Source: Arthrobotrys musiformis (lineage: Eukaryota > Ascomycota > Orbiliomycetes > Orbiliales > Orbiliaceae). From it: a stretch of 64,000 bases of DNA. The DNA lies in contig JAVHJL010000008.1 in assembly GCA_036971715.1 (NCBI GenBank), positions 744,001-808,000 on the forward strand, given 5' to 3'. This document shows, piece by piece, positions 44,215 to 55,531 of this stretch (positions are counted from its first letter, which is position 1; the number at the start of each line of letters is the position of its first letter). The translations under genes and the position numbers were made by a program. The notes below the pieces were generated by a model. It saw only the letters and a list, made by a program, of their open reading frames with translations. It was not told the origin of the DNA and did not search any database.

Positions 44215-45376
44215 ATGCCGCTTATAAGCACAATCACCACCCCGCTCGTGAACAACCTTCGTTCGCTGTTGCTCGCCGGTGCGGCCTACACCAATCCGCG
44301 AAGCTTGAACTTGAGCAAGCTCGGACGTATTCTGGCTGTCCTTGTCGTCCTTGCCAATCTCAAGGTCATCCCATTCTTCTGGCACGTAAGTATCCATCCA
44401 CCTCGAGCCTATAGTTTATTGTGATTCGGTGGAGTTAATATTGGGCGAAATTTGTGCTACGTAGTCACGCTTTTGGTACGCCCTCTACACCCACCTCCTC
44501 GCGCGCCGCCGTATCCTCCCAAACCCCGCTCAGCTCTTCGCACCCGTCAAAATCGTCGCCCGGGCACCGCTATACGAATGCGACTTTAACTACCACAAAT
44601 CGAACTCCACCTACTTCTCCGATCTTGATATCGCGCGTACGCATCTCGTCGCGCACCTTATCAAGAAATCTCTCCGGTTGCGACGGCAGAGGGGCGATAA
44701 GCCGCTTTATGTGGCGTTAGGCGGTGTTGTATCGCTTTTCAGGCGGGAGATCAAGCCTTATGAGAAATACGAGGTCTGGAGCAGAGTACTCGGATGGGAT
44801 AACAAGTGGTTCTTCGTCGTCAGCCATTTCGTCAGTGCGAAGGGTGATCCTAAGCACGGTGGTAAGAGGAAGATATACGCCAGCTCCCTGAGCAAGTACG
44901 TGTTCAAAGTGGAGAGGAAGACGATACCGCCGAACGAAGTTCTTGAAGAATCCGGATTGCTGCCGAAGAAGCCGGAAGCTCCGGCTGTGGTTGAAGATGC
45001 CAATATGGCGAGGCCGGCTGGGTTGATGGAGAGTGCGGATTTGATTGTCAAGACGGAGGTGCTGCATCCACATTTGCAGCACTTGGACACCGAGTCAAAT
45101 GCTGGAAGTGATGGGGGCACGAGTACTCCAGCTATTCTCAGGCAATCCTCTTCGGATGATGATCTTGCCATCGAAGAAGAGCAGTTGGAGTTGGTTGACA
45201 AGATCACGAAATGGGACTGGGAGACCATCGAGCGTTTGAGGAAACAGGGTCTCAAAACGGCAAATCACATGCTTGGCCTCGACGCCTTGGAAGGCGAGTT
45301 TGAAAAGGGTAACGAACGGGTCGGGAACAGGTCCTCTGGCTACCCGGCCTCCATCCTTGGCCTCTCCTGGGCGTAA
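44215..45376 (+). CDS. THEM6-like hotdog-fold thioesterase family protein
   Basis: Exons 44215-44385 and 44465-45376 (intron 79 bp) join in phase 0 to 360 residues. A hydrophobic helix at about 35-56 (GRILAVLVVLANLKVIPFFW) suggests a membrane anchor. The hotdog region follows from about 85, with the signature ECDFNYHKSNSTYFSDLDIA, as in THEM6/4HBT-like proteins, then a strand-rich segment (KYEVWSRVLGWDNKWFFVVS). The C-terminal ~130 residues are acidic and disordered and end SILGLSWA. The family is related to acyl-CoA thioesterases, but substrate and activity of THEM6-type members are poorly known, so enzymatic function is uncertain. It converges on the lactate dehydrogenase gene, 461 bp away. 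Confidence 0.85.
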
Positions 45377-45837
45377 ATATGAAAACAATTTTGGGGGCGT
45401 TTACTGCTTATAGAATCTTTGCACCTCCTCCAGGATGGAAAAACTCAGGTTTAGAAAGGGTAGGATAGATATTTTTTCGTATTTTTGTGTTTTGGTTTTG
45501 CTGCATTGGATGCGGAACATCTGAGCTTTAGCCTTCGTTTATCCTTTTCGCTCCCAAGATAGCAGGCTTATCATGTTTTTTTTTTTTGTTTCGTTTTTCT
45601 TCAGAGGACCTAACGGCTCGTCTGTTTTGCGGTTGTAACCTATAGTATTGTAGTAATAGTGGCTCGAAGTTACATTGTTCATGTTCATACTTATAATATA
45701 GGTGCTTAGCACGGGGAGAGCCGAAAGGGCTCGATCGGTCGATGCAATAATACAATCATTTGGTTCTATCTAAACCAGAATAATCACCAAGATCCTATCC
45801 TACAATAATATTCCTACGCTAAAAATCAATTGATGCC

Positions 45838-47531
45838 CTAAAGCTTCGCTTTCAACTTATACTCCAAGATGTCGTCTTCGGGGCGCCAAAGAAGTGGGTC
45901 AAGAGCTCGGGTGTTAACCTGTTCAAAAAACCGTTAGCGGAGCTCTCCAGGACGGGACAGAGGGAAGCCATACATAATGCATCCCAAGATCATCGATGCA
46001 CCCTGCGCCTAGAAGTCTGATACACGTTGCCATCTCCTCGTGAAGTACTGCATCGAAGCTAGGTTAGACCCACTCGGAAAGATGCCCATCGGGAAACTTA
46101 CTATCAATGACTCGTTCCACGCCCTCGATTCCGCCAACACTAAGACCAAAGAGAGCTCCGCGCCCAATACCAACCGCCTTTGCACCAAGACAAAGTGCCT
46201 TAACCACATCGGTCCCTCTCTTGATCCCGCCGTCCACCCATACCTCGATTTTTCCGAATACTTCTGGACAATATCGCCTCATTTCCAATAGCGTGTACAC
46301 CGAAGGCGGCGCGGTATCCAGTCCCCTTCCGCCGTGGTTGGACAAAACAATGCCTGCAACATTTGGCTCCTCGCTGGCCAACTTGGCGTCCTCCCACGTT
46401 TGCAAGCCTTTGAGGATTATCGGTAGTTTTGTCGCATTCCTGAGCCAAGGTAATGTAGTTTTCCATGTGAGATCTGCAGCGGTCCCTGCAAACAGAGCCT
46501 TCCCCAGCCCACCGCCTCCAGCTGCAGCTGTACCGGTGCCAACTCCGGATGTCAACGTGAGGTTCCCGGAGTTCTTTGCCCGTTCGTCGTGCTCCCGTTT
46601 CCCCGGCACTGGTGCATCGAGGGTTAGGACTACGAATTTGTACTTGCCGGTCTCCTCGATCCTACGGAGTATGTCGATTGATTTCTCCCGTTTGTCTTGA
46701 ATGTATAACTGGAACCCCCACGATTGCTCCTGTGTTACCGGCGAGTCGACAACGTCCTCCACTGACATTGATGCATTATTCGACACGACTTGTATGATCC
46801 CCTTCTTGCCGCATGCGATGGCGATACCCCGTTCACCATCCGGGTGGCCGAGTCTCGCCATCGCCGCCGGGGCGACATACAGTGGTGACGCAGCTTTGAC
46901 ACCCATTAGCGTAGTGGAAAGGCCGCAATTGGTAACATCGATGAACACACGCGGTCGAAATAGAATCTGGGAGAATGCGGTGTTGTTCAATTCCTTGGAG
47001 AGCAAGTCATCCGCGCCGGAGTAGTAGTACGCCCATGCCTTCTCCGATAGCTTTTTCTTCGCTTCCGCCTCGAAATCATTAAGATTCAGGAGATTGGCGA
47101 TTGGCACGTTTTCAACAACGGCGTTTGAACTATCAGCCACCGTGGGTTCGGGTTTGGAAACGGTAGATTCGTCTATGGGGCCTAGATTTGCAGAAAGAGG
47201 TAAAGATGATTCTAGGATTCCTCGCGGGTGCACCGGGTCGTAGTCTTCTGTGGCATCTTTACCGGCTAGTTGAAGAATTATTTTAGCGCCACCTGGATGT
47301 GACGAGAGGAAATCGGTTACATCGTAGACGTTTCCGTAGAGGATGACCCAGCAGCTTTCTGGCGTATTATGCTTCGCAACTGTAGTGTGATAAAGAAAAA
47401 AGGGAGAAATAGTATTAGATCGTGGCTCCTATCATTTGACCTTTTACAATATAGTCTTTTTTATTGTGTCTCGGGGAAAAGGGGGGCGTTTTTCAACCTT
47501 CCTTCGCATCCCACTTTCTGAGCTCCGACAT
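45838..47531 (-). CDS. Flavocytochrome b2-type L-lactate dehydrogenase
   Basis: Four minus-strand exons (47531-47498, 47379-46102, 46047-45974, 45918-45838) join to 488 residues. The first ~85 residues are a cytochrome b5 fold with two haem-ligand histidines (HPGG and DPVH). The rest is the FMN-dependent alpha-hydroxy acid dehydrogenase barrel: YYYSGADDLL, QLYIQDKRE, TLDAPVPGKREHDERAKN, the FMN-contacting lysine in ILKGLQTWEDA, the catalytic base His in SNHGGRGLD, and the phosphate-binding GIGRGALFGL. In yeast Cyb2 the enzyme oxidises L-lactate to pyruvate and passes electrons through haem to cytochrome c in the intermembrane space. Here the protein begins MSELRKWDAKEVAKHN without a presequence, so it may be cytosolic. 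The first intron has an unusual GTTGAA donor. Substrate could be another 2-hydroxy acid. Confidence 0.9.
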
Positions 47532-49027
47532 CGTGATAGTGTCTATCTGCTAAGATCACTAGCGTGTTGATTTTGTTGTATCTCGTGGCTTGGCCCGGAG
47601 TCCCAATCTAGCCCCTTCTCTCTTCGGCCTTCCGACTTCGCAGCTATTCCTTGCGCTCTCAAGATCCTTGGCTAACCTTGTGAAATGTGAAAAGATGTCG
47701 ACGAGGTGCAGGATACGACCTGCACGTTGCGAATTCCAACTGCAGTGCTTGCTTAAATTTATGTAAAGAACAGCCGGAATTCACGGAGCTGATGACGTCC
47801 AAATTAGCTAAAAGTAGCCTGTACCAGCGTTGTACCCCAGGTGCGACGTGGTACTCTGTCCTTCGTTTTATCTTGCTTGCTTGCCGTGCTGCTGCTAGTT
47901 GACCAGCCCTCGTGCACTTCTTCCGTTTTTGACAGATGTTGAGTAACGCTTTCGGGGAATTTTAGTGCGATTTTATATATACCAATTGGGGGACTCCGCG
48001 TACAGGATCGTATGGATCGAAACGGAAATCCGGGGAAAGGGAAGAGCGTGCAACATCGCTGCTCTTTAAATTGTGAGTTTCGGCATGCCGTCGAAGATTC
48101 TCCGTACGGATCCCGTACTTGGGGACTTCGGCTTTCGGACTTGTGAATGATCAGAATAGGTATTCGTCTCGAGATTCAGCCGGGTATTCCGAGTCTACAT
48201 GAGCTTTCCATCGGCAAGCTGGTTCGCTTCCGGTCCATTAAGCCGGCTAGCTCTCTTGTAGACCCCCTGGAGATCTCGCCCTATTTATCCCTCCAATCAA
48301 GGTGGGTCTATTTGCTAATTGGATGTGTCTGGATGCAATGGATGTAGAGACCCAAGACCTTCTGCGTCGTAGGGAAGCAATGTGAAATCGAGATCCCGAG
48401 TTTTCTTCGTTATACGTTATCGTCCATTGAATTGCCACCAATTTCCTGCTTTTTTTTCTTCTTCCACATTTTCGTTTCGTTTCTTTTCAGAGACATTTTT
48501 TATTTTACTGGGAGATCGGATTCGTGGTTTTGCTTTGAATGTATGTATGTAATGCACTTTATGTAGTATGTAAGAGATATTGATGCTTGACAGAAAACTT
48601 GGACGGTTTGAATCACGAAAGCTTGCATTAGTGCCGAGATTGTGGTTCGGTATTCCACAAGGCCGTTGCCACGAAGGTGGTTTCTCCACTTTGCTCTCTT
48701 CCCCAGGCCGCGCGGTGCCTGTGACTTTTCTGTCCCTTCTGAAACCCGGGTCGCAAAGAGGCTACGAAATGGGCATGCTTTCTTAGCATTCCATCGATTT
48801 CGACGAGGAATGCAGTGTTATATCGAAAAGGAAGACCTGGGGTCGAAGAAGGGGACAGGGATCAGGTGAGGAAAAACGTTTAGGGTCCTCTTACTACATC
48901 CCCTCCTCCTCGTTTTTTCGTGCGAATCGGATGAACAAGCGGTTCACGGCTCGGGATTACGGTTTTCCTTTTTATTTTCTCCCGCCCGGTCTGGGCTTTT
49001 TCATCGATCATGTAGGAAGAAATGCAA

Positions 49028-49066
<39 letters not shown>

Positions 49067-50685
49067 CATGAGATAGAAGGGGGTTTTTTTTTTTCCGGGT
49101 TGCTTCCGCCCTCTTGAGGGAAAGAAAAAACGGGTCGGATGTATAAAATATCTTCTTATCTCGTTCGACAAGGTCCCAAGGGTCTCGGCGGTATACCTAC
49201 AATTGGTATACGTATCGGCATTGATATCAATTGATATGCTATAGCTCGAACTTTTACTTTTAGCATGGTGGTGGTATCGATATAGAAACTGCCGGGGCAC
49301 ACAAGCAACTAGGTCGGAGTCTCGGTTCGAATGCAGTTGACAGTCAATTGAGTTTAAAGCCTCATGCTTTTTTTCAAGATACTGTACTTACAGAGTACAT
49401 ATGCTACTGCAATGCAGACAAGCATCATCGCCAAAGCAAGACCCAGTTGGGAGTTTAAGGCGGCTAGGGTGAGGGGTCCTACTTGTCTTTTTCCCTTCGC
49501 GAAAAAACAAAAAAAGCACGAGAAAGAAGGGAACCCCACAAAATGGGTGTGTTTTTGCTTGAATTCTACCGCCAGCATATTTTAACCCACACCTTATCCC
49601 AAACAGAACGGGGTGTGAAAAAGGTTCGAGACCTGGATCTGAATTGTTCGTATTCGCCTGAGCTTAAGCTTATCCCTGATCTGGCGAGGGAAGGGGAGAG
49701 GGGAGAGGTGATGATAGACAGCCACGCTTGCATGAGGGAGCACGGATCTGTTCGCCCCGTCGTCGACATGTCGACGCCAGTTCGCTTTGTGGCCGCACAG
49801 ACCTTTGGAGACCCTTGTCGGTCGGAATTATTATTTGACCACCTTTTTTTGGGGAGATTGAAAAATGAATATAGTAGTTATTTTGGATATCAACTTTGTT
49901 CGAAGACTCGAATTCTCGGAGTGAGGTGTTTTTTTGGAGGGGAAGTTGTAAAAGTTACATGACATTTATGCGGTGCCTATTGCGCAATGGTGTTTCGAAG
50001 ATGATATGATTGCACAAGCACGCAAGAATACCTGCATTGTATGTAGTACGTAGTCTCAAGTGCTGCCTCGGTGACCTTTTACGGGAGGGGCGAAGAAAGA
50101 AGATTGGATCTAACAATTATTCTTTTGATTGGTATCAGATGAAGTAGAAGCACACATGCCTCCCAGCGAGCAACTATATCACGCTCGCGCAATGCGATTT
50201 ATGTACAGAAATCGTATCTACCATCAGAGCCTCGAGCTCAAGGAAAGATCCTGTTCCAATTCCTCTTTCCTCCCCGTGCAACAGACCGCTAAACCTGAAA
50301 AAAAATAAGAAATAAAAGAGAATGGAAAAGAGAAATAGAAAAAAAAAAAAGTAATACCCGCTCGGCCACAGTTGAAGCCCATAAAACTCCCCTCGTGACC
50401 CCGTTATTCTTCCTCCTCGTTTGCATTCGTATCCATTCAAATAAAATCGACGATAAAAGGAATGACCGATGTAAAGCCCCAAATTAAACAATATAACTTA
50501 AATGATAAATATCAGTTGAACTCCAGTTCGTTATGCACCAGTTGCAAAAAATGCGCGAGAAGCTCCAAGCGAGAAAAGAAAAAAAAAAGTTAGAAGGGAA
50601 TTAAGGAGAGAGCATAAAACGCAAGAAGGGAAAAAAGAAATGGCAAGAACAATGAAATGATGCGATATAATGTGGATGTCGAAAG
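47532..50685. other. Intergenic region with a poly-T run
   Basis: No gene is seen in 3.2 kb. A 36-nt T run lies at 49031-49066. The left end is the promoter region of the lactate dehydrogenase gene. Several 100-160 codon frames (for example 49483-49962) lack any feature. Confidence 0.45.
49031..49066. repeat. Poly-T run, 36 nt
   Basis: Uninterrupted homopolymer, followed after 20 nt by a second short T run. It could be the tail of a minus-strand retroposed sequence or simple slippage. Confidence 0.9.
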
Positions 50686-52789
50686 TTAGACTTTGCATCG
50701 CCACTTCCATCCACTTGCGTTGATTCTAGCAGCAATGATGAGGGCAGCACTAGACAACATGATACACCCACTCCAGATCCTTGCTCCGTCAAGACTTCCG
50801 CCCTGGGCATGGATCAAGGCTCCAGAGATGGGTGTCCCTGTCAAACTTCCCACGGAGGCGATGCTAAACATCATCCCCATCCGCACCCCAAAGTAAGTTA
50901 CATCTGGTGTGATAGATGCGACCGAAGCCGGAGGGAGAGATATGAATACTCCAGAGAAAAAACCGTAAAGAACGACGAAGAGGATGAGTTCGTTGAAGGA
51001 GGTCATAGGCAACCAACAGAGGATGAGAATGCCAGATATTATCATGGCGGGGATTTGCATGTTGATGGAGCCAATTCTGTGGTATAGGTTAGCAACTGTT
51101 GATACATCTATTTTGAGCGTGATTGAAATCTTACCTATCAGCAATAAAATTGGGGAGCACCCTTCCGAAGGTGCTAGCCCCGTTGAGGATACTGACGAGA
51201 TAGAAGGTTTCCAGGCCATGTTTATCCAAACCCATCTTCTTGGCCCAAACCTCAACATAAAAGAACGGCATGTAGAGACCGGAGTATGCCGCAAGCATTC
51301 CGAAAACGAATAACATATATGTTGGGTCCTTGAAGGAGTTGAAGTCGATCATTGGGCCCCTGGTCCTTGGTGGGATGTCCTTTCGTGGTTGGAGGATGAG
51401 ATTGCTGAGGATCAGGAGCGAGAGGACGATGAATGAGTTTGCAATCATAGCGTACTTGAACCCGAGGGCTGGTATCAGCTTTCGAGTGAGGATCGGGAAG
51501 ATAATGCCGCCGACGGAACTTCCAGATGCGACAAATCCATTTGCCAAAGCCCTCTTCTTGTAAAAGTATGTTGAAACGATAGCGACCGAAGGAGTGAACA
51601 GAAAACCCATACCAGTGCCGGTGATGATACCCTGGCAGAGTAAGATTTTCCAATAGACTTCACCACAGAATCCAGTAGTGAACAATCCTAGCCACATGAG
51701 AATGCTTCCAGTCGACATGATGGCTCTGAAATGTCCTGCGTCATAAAGACGACCGGTGAAGAAGCCAACGAATAGCAAAAGGAAAGCCTGGATCGATCCT
51801 ATTAGGGACGTTCCGGCAGAATTTGCCAACGGTTTCTCCAAACCTGTGCTGTAATAGGTTTCGAAAACACCATAGGACACGACAATGCCCCACCCGGTGC
51901 AAAGAAGGAGGAAAGCAGCGAACACTTGAACCCATGCATGGAATCCGCCATCGGGGTAGTGGAATTCGCCCTTATCTCGTTGTGCTTCGGTGTCCAATTC
52001 CGACTTATGAGGGGGCTGGGAGCCGTCCCTAGTCATGATGGAACCTTTCGAGGTCAAGTTGAAAAGGCTCTTCGACGATGGGCTTATTGTTTTTAAGGTA
52101 GCCAAATCGATTTGTTGCCTTCTTGTATAATAGTCAATATGTGTAGAGTCCGTTCTACCGGCGAAGGTCATAGCACGAGATACTCTTTTCAGAGACGAGC
52201 TGACGACCGAGTTCCGGCAGACCGGGGTGGAAAGTTGGCCCGCTGAAGAAACGCTTCGAATTCGACGCCCCCGGTGGGGCCTCAATGGTGCCTCTGAGTC
52301 GGCTCCCAAGGTCGAAGCAACCGAATCTTGCCTTCCTCTTGGAGAATCTTCCTGTGTACTATCTTGGTGTGGGTCCTCCTGTTGATTGTAGGAAAACTGG
52401 CTGATAGCGCTTAATCTGTGACTGCTGTTGAGTTCCTTTTGGTATTCTCTCATCTTTTGGATTTCTTGTTCCCTCCGTGTGTGCTCATCGTCTTCTCGCT
52501 GACGGGCTCTTCGTTCTCTCTCCAAAACTTCAGGCAGGTACTGACTACGCTGCTCCCTCGTGTGAAGGGGGCTTCCGAGATGGGAATCATAGTTCGTAAG
52601 CTCCAAAGAAGGAGCCGAGGAAACAAATGAGCACGCAGAATGAGGCCTCCTCTCAAAATCTGTATGTAATGATAGACTGGATGTTCCCTGGATTGGGAGG
52701 GTGAAAGGACTGCTTGTTCTTCTCTCCGGAGTCGAAGATCGAATGTTATCGGACGAAGATGCCTTCGCAAGGTGTCGGTCCGCTCTCAT
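50686..52789 (-). CDS. MFS transporter, monocarboxylate-carrier type, long N-terminal extension
   Basis: Two minus-strand exons (52789-51135, 51076-50686; intron 58 bp) join to 681 residues. The transport domain starts near residue 280 with PDGGFHAWVQVFAAFLLLC, the hallmark of fungal monocarboxylate-type MFS proteins, and continues with about twelve hydrophobic helices, including GRLYDAGHFRAIM between helices 2 and 3 and GFVASGSSVGGIIFPILTRK in the middle. Family members move monocarboxylates or similar small organic acids across membranes; the substrate cannot be told from sequence. The first ~280 residues are hydrophilic, Ser/Arg/Glu-rich, with a short coiled coil at about 85-120 (LERERRARQREDDEHTRREQ). 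Such a long cytoplasmic extension is unusual for this family and may be a regulatory region. The protein ends SGWKWRCKV. Confidence 0.9.
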
Positions 52790-55485
52790 TCTCGAAAGAA
52801 TGGCGGATATGGCGGTCCAATGGGTGGCGGTATGTCGACGAGGAAGGATAGGTGGATATATATACGGGGGATATGATGCCCGGGGATCTTTTTCTACTGG
52901 ATCAATTCAATTGATACTCTATTAATGATAAGGCTCATAAACACGATGTCCGCAGGTTTCCAGTCTCGTCTTCGCCTCCGTCTTCGTCACTGCTGCTACT
53001 ACTACTATCGCAAGGAACCAAAGTAGATGTCCTCACGACCAGGCATGAGAGAAGTGGTGATGTGGAATTGTGTTGGTGTGTTGTTGGAGGTGGCCAATTG
53101 GCTTGAATAAGAAAGACTGACAGGACAGGACAAAACAGGACGGATGGGGACGACTTTTTCAAGTAAGCCTCGAGGTTCGTTCAAATTGGATATTGATCAG
53201 AAGAATTGGAAAAAAAGAAGAAAATAACTAACTTTGATATCGGCGTCTCTGCCACGGCACCCAGAAATGAACAAAAGAAACACCCAAAAGAAAGAGGTGC
53301 TTTTCTCGGATGGGGATCTTGTTATATGTCCAAAGACACCGGTAGGAAAAAGAAACGAAGAGTGGGAAGACTGAGAGAGCCCTATATCAAGCAAGGACCG
53401 GGCAATAATACACCAAGGTGTGAAATCTTCCTAACTATATCCAACCAAGACTTTCGTCGTCGTTCCCTCTCTAAGCGACTCGATAGGGCAGACCGGAGCT
53501 GCAGCAAAGGGGAAAGGGAGGGAGGCGAAAGAGACAATGGGCTCCGCTCTTGTGCAGCAAGAAAATATGCACAAGCAGAGTTCACACAACGGCGTGCTAG
53601 AAGAAACAGAATGGAATCGTATCGTCCAATTTTACAGGGGAACTGCCGATTGATAATATACTCGGTATGGCACTCCCAAAAATACGCTACTTTATCTTGC
53701 TTCTTGCCTCTTCCATCCGTCTTCACACCGGCCGTGCGTGGTTCCGGCGAACCCGACAAGGAAAGAAGGAAAGATGAACGAACGAACGAAACGAACTCCC
53801 AAGAGTTAGTCCTTTGACGAGTGCCCGCAACCAAGAAACTGGGGCAGAGGCTAGCCAAGCACCATCTTAAAGATGCATGGGGGAAGCGGACAGCGCAGTG
53901 CACTCCGACGTCGAGAAAGGGAGCTAAAGCCAGCCACATTGCATTTTCTTATTTTGCCTGAGAAAAGATTGGGAAGTCTGGGCTAGCTCTATCACTTGAC
54001 AAGAACGATGTCGACGCTACTAGCTAGCCTGTTGGACTAGGCCCAGAACTGTTCTCGGTTTGGAAACATTAATGGTATCGCGGCCTTTTTCCTAGTGGCC
54101 TTGCGCTATCGATTCTCGGGGCAAGGTTTCAATTACGTTCCCTTTGGCTAATACCTAATTCTTGTTCAATTCGGCTCCTGCTCGGGTGAGAGGCATAGAG
54201 AGGAAGACATTCGAAAATGTATCTTTGCCCTCGTTTTTTTTTTCAACCCATTGAGCCATCGGTGGTAGATATTAGGAAGGCGAATGATCCCATTATCAGG
54301 TGTCCTCGCCGTCCTAATTGCTGTCTACGATTCACTCTGAGCAGTTTCTTTCGGTTTGGAAAAGAAAAAAAATTCTGCATATTGGCCGAACGATTCGTTG
54401 GATTATATGGATGGTATGCTAAGGTACTTGGGTACATACTTCGGTAAGCATATATTAAGACAGCTGTGGCTCAATAACGCCAAAGTTTCCGGTGCATGAT
54501 TTCGCTATCGTTTAAAACTTAGAGAGGAGCTCGAGTTAAAAGGGCTCTCCGGGTGTTTTTTTCACTGAGTATCTGTCTTGAGATATTTTGTTACTTCGAA
54601 TAACAGCCCTGGAAGTGTTTCATATTCGCCATTCGATAGGTTACCATCTATTTAGATTTCCTACATACTACAAAACATGCATCATCGCTAGCCTTCAACT
54701 TCTTTTTCGTGCTTAGCATTGACGATGCAACTGCAGTGGCGGGTATTCATAGAAACGGTTTTTTTCCCTTTACCGAACCCTTTTTTGATACAACCGCCAA
54801 TGCCTTTTTCAGAAATACAAACGTCTTAAACATGCATCTAACTTAGCTATAATGATTCCGGTTTTCGAATCCGCCCCAATTTACATGCCTTGAACTGCTA
54901 GCAAGTACCTAAATAGCTCTCCGATGCAGGATGTCAATAGCACATCAAGTTTGAGGCAGCATCCTGCAGATATCCTCGTCCATAGATAATCCTCGAGCAT
55001 GGTTTTTAAGAGAGAAAGAGAGAGGCGAGACAGCACAGCTTCAGAGTGGGAAATAACGCTCGTAATGGCCGGGCCCAGTCCGTTCTCACTAGTGCGTGGC
55101 CTGCAGGTATCAACGTATTTCCGGTCCCCAATGCTCTGCCGCGCATACCTTTTAAGTATCACCTCGAAACGATGACTTTCCTATACATGATATGCATCTA
55201 CCAGCTCTTATTTCACACAGCAAAGAAACATATATTACCTAGTAACCCTCTTCTTGCAATTGACATATCCGACCCTTTTGCATGCGAACCCAGTCGCAGG
55301 CTAAAGTCTGATCGACGTATAAAAGCCATCCATATAGATGCAAGAAAAACCCGCAAGGGTGGAGCACAACAGCTAGCTAGCAAGCTTTCGTTCGAAGGTC
55401 TTCCAATTCCATACGTAGCTGAATTCGAGGAGGCTAGAAATGGCACTTGAAGAGTTCAGAAGCAGAGGCCGGGATCAGGCAAAAG

Positions 55486-55531
<46 letters not shown>

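Noticed and set aside
53206..53817. 203-codon Lys/Arg-rich plus-strand frame
   Set aside because: No domain or helix pattern; consistent with a purine-rich promoter region read by chance.
55046..55450. 134-codon plus-strand frame
   Set aside because: Starts at GTG, contains no recognisable feature, and the composition changes along its length.
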